Under the pieces are notes generated by a model. The model ran no database searches. It worked only from the letters and a program-made list of their open reading frames with translations, and was not told the origin of the DNA. From the NCBI GenBank assembly GCA_007449985.2, contig VIIQ02000631.1, positions 740,678 to 804,677 of the forward strand: a stretch of 64,000 nucleotides of DNA. The letters run 5' to 3'. A program made the translations under genes and the position numbers. This DNA is from Desmodesmus armatus. Lineage: Eukaryota > Chlorophyta > Chlorophyceae > Sphaeropleales > Scenedesmaceae. Positions 57,120-64,000 of the stretch are shown here, in pieces (within the stretch, counting starts at the first letter, position 1; the number at the start of each line of letters is the position of its first letter).

Positions 57120-57310
57120 GTTCAGACGTGGCCCAGCTGGTTGCGAGCTTGTTGAAAGGTGTGGAAATACTCAAAACAACGTTAGAGATTGGTTCGAACC
57201 CTGACGATCGTCGCGACCAACAACGTTGGAAGTTGGTGTCGACCAACAATGACCAACAATGTCGTGTCGATGACGACCAACAACGGTGTTCATCGTGAAC
57301 GTTGGAGGTT
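57120..57310 (+). mobile_element. tRNA-derived SINE-like element
   Basis: TGGCCCAGCTGG (57129-57140) fits an RNA polymerase III A box and GGTTCGAACCC (57191-57201) fits a B box, spaced as in tRNA genes. The flanking arms do not pair as acceptor or T stems, so it is not a working tRNA. A body of repeated CCAACAACG/CGTTGG motifs follows to about 57310. I found no poly(A) tail or target-site duplication. Confidence 0.45.
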
Positions 57311-57751
57311 GGTGCGAACCTGAAAGTTAAACCTATCTGCAGCAAGTTCTTGTTTTGCAGAGACACTCACCGGAGTGGGTGCTGGTTTGGGGTTGGGAAG
57401 GAAGGGAAGTTAGGCGGATGCGTGGCGGTGACGGTTGGCAACGTTGGACAGTCAGGCGGAGCAGGTTTGACAGATGCGAAATTGGGGTTGGGAATGGCCC
57501 GGTCCATTTGAGAACCGCGCCTGTAAGCCGAATCGACGGAGACAGTATCGGACCGTCATCGGCGTGACGTCAAGCCCAGCGACTGCGCTGCATAACAATA
57601 TCGGTCAGAGGAACATCATGTAAGCTGGTGTGCTACAATCGCCTCCTGCAAGACTGGGTGCTTCATGCTGAGATGAGTCCCTGATGCTATTGTGATGAAG
57701 CAGGGACGTTGTACTCGCATACATCACCTGGGCAGGCAAGGCCAGCTTTAG

Positions 57752-57756
57752 TTACA
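57752..57756 (-). terminator. TGTAA poly(A) signal of MYND copy 2
   Basis: TTACA on the + strand, about 395 bases past the stop of the MYND-family gene ending at 58151. Confidence 0.5.
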
Positions 57757-58150
57757 CAGCCAATTGCAAGAGTATCAGGTCACTGTCTGAAGACCGTCTT
57801 CAGACCGTCTTCTGTGACAGCGCTGGCGCCCACGCTGAACACGGCTGAGCTGATGCTGCCACGGCAACAGGCGCCGCTGCCTCTGGTGATGCCAGCCATC
57901 ATGCAACATGCACAACTTGCAAGGCAGGCGCAAGGGACCCCTTGTGGCCCCTTGTGCAACAGAAACACTGCTAAGTTGCCAGCACCAGCAGGACACTGCT
58001 GCTCCTGATGTCTTTGCCATCATCTCAGGCACCAATGTGATGGCAACAAACTCAGCAACATCATGCTATCACCACACCGTCAGCAACCCTTTCAAGCCAC
58101 ATTCACTGACTTGAACCACCTGCGACCGCAACACTAGCCAACAGGCTGAT

Positions 58151-60071
58151 TCAGATATTCCCCTGCGCTGCTGCTGCTGCTGCTGCTGCTGCTGCACCTG
58201 CCAGAGCCCTGCACACAGGCTTGTGCTGCTTCCAGTGCTGCGTCTGGCATTCCCGTGAGCAGTGGCGGGCCACCCGGCAGGTGGCACACAAGCAGCTGCG
58301 GCGCGACACTGCCACCAGCTCTGTGGGCCCTGCCAGTGAAGTGCAATCAGGGTTGTTGCAGGCATGTGGCACAGCCAGGGTGTTGAGGGCCAGCCCCAAC
58401 TCTTGCAGCTTCGGCACTAGCAGGCCCAAGGCAGCGACTGCATCTATCGCATTAGCTGTATTGAGCAGTAATGACATCACATCCAGCCAATGCAGCACTG
58501 CCTGCAGCTGCTCCATCACTTCTTCTGTCGGGTACCCAGCTGCTGCCAGCTCTCCGTTATCTCCCTCCAGCTGCAGCCATCCAAGGCAGGTGCTCAGTAA
58601 TGCTGCGGCTGGGGGTTCTGGCCCATACAGGACAGCCACGGCTGCGTGGCAGGTACCTGGGAATCCCAAAGCGCTGGGCCAGGCAGACTCTGGCTTGCCC
58701 TGGAGCTGCTGTAGCTGCATCAGCAGCTGCCCCAGGTCACTCCTGCCCTGCAGCTGCCTGAGGGCTGCAGCCCAATGCAGGCAGCAGCGGCCAGCCAGCA
58801 CCAGCCACAGCAAACCTCCTTTGCCGCTGCCAGTGGCAGCGATGGGCTGTGCAGGAGAATCCTGCTCAACCGCCCCTGCTGTATTGAGGGCTGCAGCAGC
58901 TTGCCGTGTCCCCATGGGTACACTGGTGCAGTGCACCAGCATACCGGCTACATCGCATGCAACCCAGCAAGCAGTATCTGCCGCTGATTGATGCACTGGC
59001 CTGACAAGACTGCCCACCTTGAGCAGGCTGCACAGCATGCTAAACAGCTGCAGCTGCTCAGGGCTGCCTGGACCATGGTCCCTCCAGTTGCGTACATATG
59101 CAAGCCGCAGTGCGCTCACGCCCTCACTGTGGGTAGGCAGCAGGAGGGTGGTGACAAATTCAATCACTTCTGCTGTGAAGCTGACGACTGGGCACCTCCC
59201 CTGCACGCGCAGCAACCCCTCGAGCACCCTGCTGAGCTCTGCATTGTGTGTTCCCCAAGCAGGAGCTCTGAAGTATGTAATCTGTGCTGTTGAGTCCCCT
59301 GCCGCTTGGTCTGCTGCAGGCACAGCTGCAGCAGGGGTTGAGCTAGCTGCTGCCCCAGGAGTGTTGACAACATCCTGTGCTGAGCTCCCTGCAGCCGTCA
59401 CTGGCTCACTAGGCACGCAGGTGTACTCGTTGGCAGTCACCAGCAGCTGCAACAGTAGCAGTACACATGCCTGCTCGACAGTTTCTGTCGCCGAGGGGCA
59501 AGCAGCATTGGTGGTGGTGCTGCTGCTGCTGCTGCCTGCTGGGCTGCTGTTTGCCTGTTCCAGCAGCTGCACTGCGTGTGACAGCAGCCGCAGCGTCACC
59601 GGCAGCACAGCGTCCAACCATATCTCCAGTAGGTCATAGTAGTCTTGCTGTGCTGCCTGCTGGTGCAGCACTGTGAACCTGACTGCATCGTCAGCCAGCT
59701 CTGCAGCACGGCTGGCATAGCTAGCCAGCACATCAAGGCTGGCTGCTTCATTGCTGCAAAACTGGTCAACACTACAAAGCAGCAGCTGTGACAGCAGCAG
59801 CGCATTGAGCGGCTGCAGGGTTGGTGTGCTCTTGAGCTGGGTCAACCAGGGGGTACCGCCCAGGTCTGGCTGCTGCTGCTGTTTTTCTAGCTGGGGCACC
59901 TCATCCCAACAGCGCTGCAGCACAATGCTGGCTGCATCAATTGCATGAGAGAACCTATGCAGCAACCGCTGGAAGTTGCAGGAGCCAGCCCATGCTGCAG
60001 CTTGCATGCTGATACCGTTGGTGGCCAGCCAGCAGGGGTCTGCAGCTTCATTGGGAAGAGGTTCCCGCTTT

Positions 60072-60113
<42 letters not shown>

Positions 60114-61563
60114 GCTGCTCAGGCTGCTGCTGCTGCTCCGGCTGCTGCTGCTGCTCCGGCTGCTGCTGCTGCTCCGGCTGCAGCATCCAGCAGCAATTCA
60201 AACTGCTCGGGCCACTCGCAAGCATGAGTACAAACATGGGCAGCAGCAGCAGCTGCGGTGGCTGCAACATAAGGGCTGTCAGCACGTGCGCCATCACCCC
60301 ATAGGCTGTCTACCTGCCCTTTCAATGCTACAGGCAGCAGCAACTGTGCAAAGTAGACAAAGCCAAGCAAAGACACAACTGCAGCTGCAGTGGAAGGCTG
60401 CTGCAGGCTGGGTGCATTGTGAGTAGCCTGGTTGGCCCAGTCACAGAGGAGCCCAATGCAGGACTTGGCCGCTGTGTCGTAGTGGGCAGCATACATGAAC
60501 GTTGGTCCTGTGGGCGTTGCTGCGGTTGCTGCCAGCAGTGAGGTGAGATGGCGCATGAAGGCCAGGGCAAGGTGAGCGCCAGCATCCATGGTGCGCAGCA
60601 AGTCACTCTGTGAGTGCTGCAGCATGGCCAGGGCTGGCGCAGCACCCATCAGTGCGCCCACTGTTGCAACCAGGTTGGAGTGCTGTAGGCCTCCTGGGGA
60701 AGTGCCGCTGCTACTGTAGGCAGCTGGTGAACCTGCAGGTGAAGTGGTGCTGTCAGTGGCTGCTGCTGCTGCAGGCGCTGCCCAAGCTGCTACTGTGTCA
60801 CTGACAGGCAGCTGCTGCAGCAGCTTGGAAGCAGCCTGCATTATGTCTGGGATCTGCTGCAGCAAGCCGCTGCTCTGTAGCTGCTGTGCGACGCTGCGTG
60901 TCAGCAACTTGCTGCTGTCCTTCTGCACCTCCACTGTGAAGCTGTGCTCAGACACCAGATCTGCCACTACAGCATCTACGCAGCATCTCAAAGCCTTCCA
61001 TGTGATCAGGGTGGTGCTGTAAGTAGGGTCCTTGCTGCCGCTGCTGCTGGCATCCAGCTGACAGCTGGAGCACACTGCTGCCAGCTGCTTGGGCACCTGC
61101 AGGCAGCAATGATGAAAGATGTCAAATGCAACACGGTCTGCTACAGCACTCCCTAAGTGGATCCACCTGTATTGTGACAACCCGCAGTAGCTGCATGACA
61201 AACACCAGCAGAATAACCACTTTTCAGCATTCCGCTGTAAGCAATTCAGGCATGGTGTCGCTTGGACCCCAATGGACGTTCATGTCTTCCTGCCTCCAGC
61301 TGAAGGGCACAAGGCGCCTTGTACAGCAATGCGCACACGTGCCAGCAGCAGCATCACAGGACGTGCCATACTGTGCCCACCTGGGCGTCTCTGATCAGCT
61401 GCTTCCAGACAGCCCTGGGCAATGGGACTTCCAAGGAGTCAAGCACGTTGAGCAGGTCGCCTATCTTGCAGGTGGCAGCATGCTGCTGCTGCGGGGTCAG
61501 GGTGGGCAGGCGCTGCAGCTGCTGCACCACTGACTTCCACAGGACCACAGCCTTGTGAGGCAT
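58151..61563 (-). CDS. MYND-finger family protein, copy 2 (in-frame TGA)
   Basis: Exons 61381-61563 and 58151-61096 join in phase 0 (RDAQ then VPKQLAAVC) and would code about 1,040 residues. The body is helical and Ala/Leu/Gln/Ser-rich without a recognised enzyme domain. The C-terminus is a complete MYND zinc finger: CNNPDC, CLCATC, HCSREC, then QHWKQHKPVC, with all zinc ligands. This finger normally binds Pro-rich partner peptides. One in-frame TGA (60119-60121) interrupts the Ala/Gln-coding repeat in the middle. It replaces the GGA that starts each repeat unit, so a single G-to-T change explains it. Everything downstream remains open for 655 codons, so the stop is recent, suppressed or an error. 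A second, damaged copy lies directly upstream. The start was chosen as the first ATG of the exon. Confidence 0.75.
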
Positions 61564-62184
61564 CACGTTGAAGCGTTCTTCGTAACTGCAGTCGGACAAA
61601 AACGACAGCTAGGGATGGATCTCTGGTTGGAAAGGTTCATCTGGTATTTGCTGCTGTCCGACAATGTGCTGTCCGAGGCGTTTGTTTGGCTCTTGCTTAT
61701 TGCTGCAAACGAGCTGCAACGAGCTGCAAGGGTGCATTAAGACATAAATCTATTTGATGTGTTTTTTCAGGACCGATGCAATGACGTTGGTCGTAACGGT
61801 GACATCGACTATGTGAAGCAGACCGCTCAGCGGCGACAACAGTGCGACAGCGCGACGCCCTGTCGACGAGCGGTTCAACTGTTGCTAATTCCGTGTGATG
61901 TTTTTCCTGAGGTGAAGTTATTGCTCTGGGCACTCCACACAGGAGCGGTTTTGCCCTCAAGACAGACAGGGTCAATTGGGGCAGTGACAAATGTTGCATT
62001 CTGGGGTCGGGCTCATGTGATGCAGTTATAGGCTTGAAACATTGATGTGCCACAGCTGCTACATAAGCTGTCCCGCCCAACTGATGGTCACCTGCCGGAA
62101 CCTGCTGCCAGCTGCCATGACGCACCAGGGGTGGGATAGTGGCCTCCGCACCACTGCTGGGGGGCCCCGCACAAGGTGTGACAG
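61564..62184. other. Spacer between MYND copies 2 and 3
   Basis: Contains the promoter of copy 2 and the 3' flank of copy 3. No coding sequence is supported. Confidence 0.4.
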
Positions 62185-62189
62185 TTACA
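62185..62189 (-). terminator. TGTAA poly(A) signal of MYND copy 3
   Basis: TTACA on the + strand, about 230 bases past the stop of the copy ending at 62419. Confidence 0.45.
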
Positions 62190-62219
62190 AGGCATAACAC
62201 ACACACACAGAAGATTTCC

Positions 62220-63240
62220 GATCAGAACCACTGCTAAGTTGACAGCACCAGCAGGACACTGCTGCTCCTGATGGTTTTGCCATCGTCCCAGGCACCAATG
62301 TGATGGCAAAGGAGCTAAGCAAACATTGTGCTGTCACCACACCGTCAGTGACTCCCTGGAGCTCACAGTTACTGACTTGAATCACCTGCAACCGCAACCC
62401 CAGCCTAATAGGCTGCACTCAGATATTGCCCTGCGCTGCTGCTGCTGCTGCTGCACCTGCCAGAGCCCTGCACACATGCTTATGCTGCCTCCAGTGCTGC
62501 GTCTGGCATTCCCGTGAGCAGTAGCGGGCCACCCGGCAGCTGGCACACAAGCAGCTGCGGCGCGACACTGCCACCAGCTCTGTGGGCCCTGCCAGTGAAG
62601 TGCAAGCAGCGTTGTTGCAGGCATGTGGCACAGCCAGGGTGTTGAGGGCCAGCCCCAGCTCCTGCAGCCGCTGCACTAGCAGGCTCAAGGCAGCGACTGC
62701 ATGTGCCGCATCAGCTGCATTGACCAGCACCGACAGCGTTGCCAGCACTGCCTCCAGCTGCTCCATCACCTCTTCTGTTGGGTACCCAGCTGCTGCCAGC
62801 TCTCCGCCATTTCCCTCCAGCTGCAGCCACTTAAGGCAGTGGCCGAGTACTGTCATGATCATGGGCTGTGGTCCGTCAAAGACAGCTGTGGCTGCGTGGA
62901 AGGTACCACTAAGAATCAGGCATGGTGCTAACCCTAATGCATTGGCCCAACCAGGCCCCTGGAGCTGCATCAGCAGCTGCCCAAGGTCACTCCTGCCCTG
63001 CAGCTGCCCTGAGGGCTGCAGCCCAGTGCAGGCAGCAGCGCCAGCCAGCACCAGCCACAGCAAGCTGCCCACAACAGCAGGAGAGGGCTGCGCAGGTGAC
63101 ACACTCGGCCCCTCCTCACCAAGCTGAAGGTAGCAGCAGCACGCATGGATTCACATGCACAAATGAGCATGCTGGCTACATCGCCTGCACCCAGCAAGCA
63201 CAATCATATCTGCCGCTGATTGATGCGCTGGCCTGACGAG
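62220..63240. repeat. Segmental duplication of the 3' part of MYND copy 2
   Basis: Matches 57960-59030 in coding and non-coding sequence. For example CACTGCTAAGTTG, GCAGGACACTGCTGCTCCTG and CAGGCACCAATGTGATGGCA occur in the 3' flanks of both copies. The duplication continues up to the window edge. Confidence 0.85.
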
Positions 63241-64000
63241 ACTGCCCACCTTGAGCAGGCTGCACAGCATGCTAAACAGCTGCAGCTGCTCAGGGCTGCC
63301 TGGACCGTCTGCCCTACATCTGTTGACGTATGCAAGCCGCAGTGCGCTGACGCCCTGACTGTGGGTTGGCATCAGGAGGGTGGTGATAGCCGCCACCACT
63401 TTTGTAGTAAAGCCAGTGACTGGGCACCTCCCCAGCACACGCAGCAACCCCTCGAGCACCCTGCTGAGCTCTGCATTGTGTGTTGCCCAAGCAGGAGCTG
63501 TGTCCCAAGCAGGAGTTGTGAACCAAGGAGGAGCTGTGAAGTGTGCAATCTGTACTAAGGGGTTCACTGTAGCTTGGTGTGCTGCAGGAACAGCTGCAGC
63601 AGGGGGTGTGCTTGCTGCTGCCCCAAAAATGAACGTGCCCTGTGCTGAGCTCCCTGCAGCCGTCACTGGCTCAACAGGCACGCAGGTGTTGTGGTTGGCA
63701 GCCACCAGCAGCTGCAACAGCAGCAGCACACATGCCTGCGCATACTTGACTGTTACTGTCTCCGAGGGGCAAGCAGCGCTGGCGACGGCGGTCATGGTAG
63801 TGGTGGTAGGGCTGCTGCGTGCTGGCTGCTGTCTGCTAGGTCCAGCAGCTGTGCTGCATGCGGCAAGAGTCGTAGCGTCGCCGGCAGCATAGCGTCCAAC
63901 AACCTCCAGCAGTCAAAGGGGTGTTGCTGTGCTGCCTGCTGGTCAGCACTGTGAAGCCGACTGCAGAATTAGCCAGCTGTGCAGCACTGCGTAGTGCTGT
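62419..64000 (-). pseudogene. MYND-finger family protein, copy 3 (frame-broken, 5' partial)
   Basis: A close paralogue of copy 2. The 3' part (62419 to about 63102) keeps an intact MYND finger (CNNAAC, CLCASC, YCSREC, QHWRQHKHVC) and the same QGNI end. Upstream, homology to copy 2 passes through three frames: 63151-63795 matches the central region, about 63060-63203 (ASMLICACESM) matches the next segment in a second frame, and the 3' part is in a third. That requires two frame changes within about 140 bases. Beyond 63795 homology continues to the window edge in disturbed frame. It is probably a decaying duplicate, although residual base errors could exaggerate the damage. Part of the gene lies outside the window. 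Confidence 0.7.

Noticed and set aside
57121..57210. Functional tRNA gene
   Set aside because: A- and B-box motifs are present, but acceptor and T stems do not pair.
1..64000. CRISPR array, bacterial operon, prophage or defence island
   Set aside because: All recognisable genes are intron-containing eukaryotic genes. Repeats are microsatellites, minisatellites or local duplications without regular spacers.

Overview
This is nuclear DNA from a eukaryote, most likely a chlorophyte green alga of the class Chlorophyceae. The evidence is: genes with many introns and GT-AG junctions that hold phase; the pentamer TGTAA (the usual chlorophyte poly(A) signal) downstream of many genes; plastid-type N-termini; very common CAG/GCN runs coding Gln, Ala and Ser; a short TTTAGGG-type telomeric tract; and several members of a MYND-finger family of the kind expanded in green algae. 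I did not identify the species.

Gene models below were built by joining exons whose splice sites and phases agree. Where the exon lengths sum to a whole number of codons I say so.

Layout. 0-1.1 kb: C-terminal exons of a cytochrome P450 (+). 4-9 kb: a nine-exon secreted protein with a GIN/DUF2807-like region and Gly-Gly-Asn repeats (-). 9.4-10.2 kb: a small hypothetical (+). 12-16.6 kb: a MYND-family gene (+). 17.5-20.1 kb: a nuclear coiled-coil protein with weak XRCC4/XLF resemblance (-), head to head with a five-exon PIG-Y-like gene (20.3-22.1 kb, +). 24.2-29.8 kb: two tandem CRAL-TRIO (Sec14-like) paralogues with matching intron phases but different N-terminal targeting (-). 30.7-34.6 kb: a partial hypothetical, a 92-residue one-helix membrane protein and a plastid PDZ protein (-). 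35-39.6 kb: a plastid NTF2/SnoaL-like plus lipocalin-like protein (+), sharing a divergent promoter region with the PDZ gene. 40.1-41.4 kb: a minisatellite. 41.8-43.2 kb: an intronless acidic-tailed protein (-). 44.9-52.5 kb: a 16-exon Kelch-BTB-BACK gene (+). 54.1-57.0 kb: an R2R3-MYB gene whose last exon runs into telomeric repeats (-). 58.2-64 kb: two tandem MYND-family copies (-), the outer one broken.

There is no operon or defence island. The unusual features are structural. (1) A telomeric tract sits in the MYB 3' end and supplies its stop codon. (2) Truncated copies of exon edges, several with the splice site, lie in the neighbouring intron or flank at five places. (3) Several otherwise good genes carry one frame break or in-frame stop (about 14.1, 18.3, 46.35, 60.12 and 63.1 kb). 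These are either real lesions or residual assembly errors, and raw reads would settle which.
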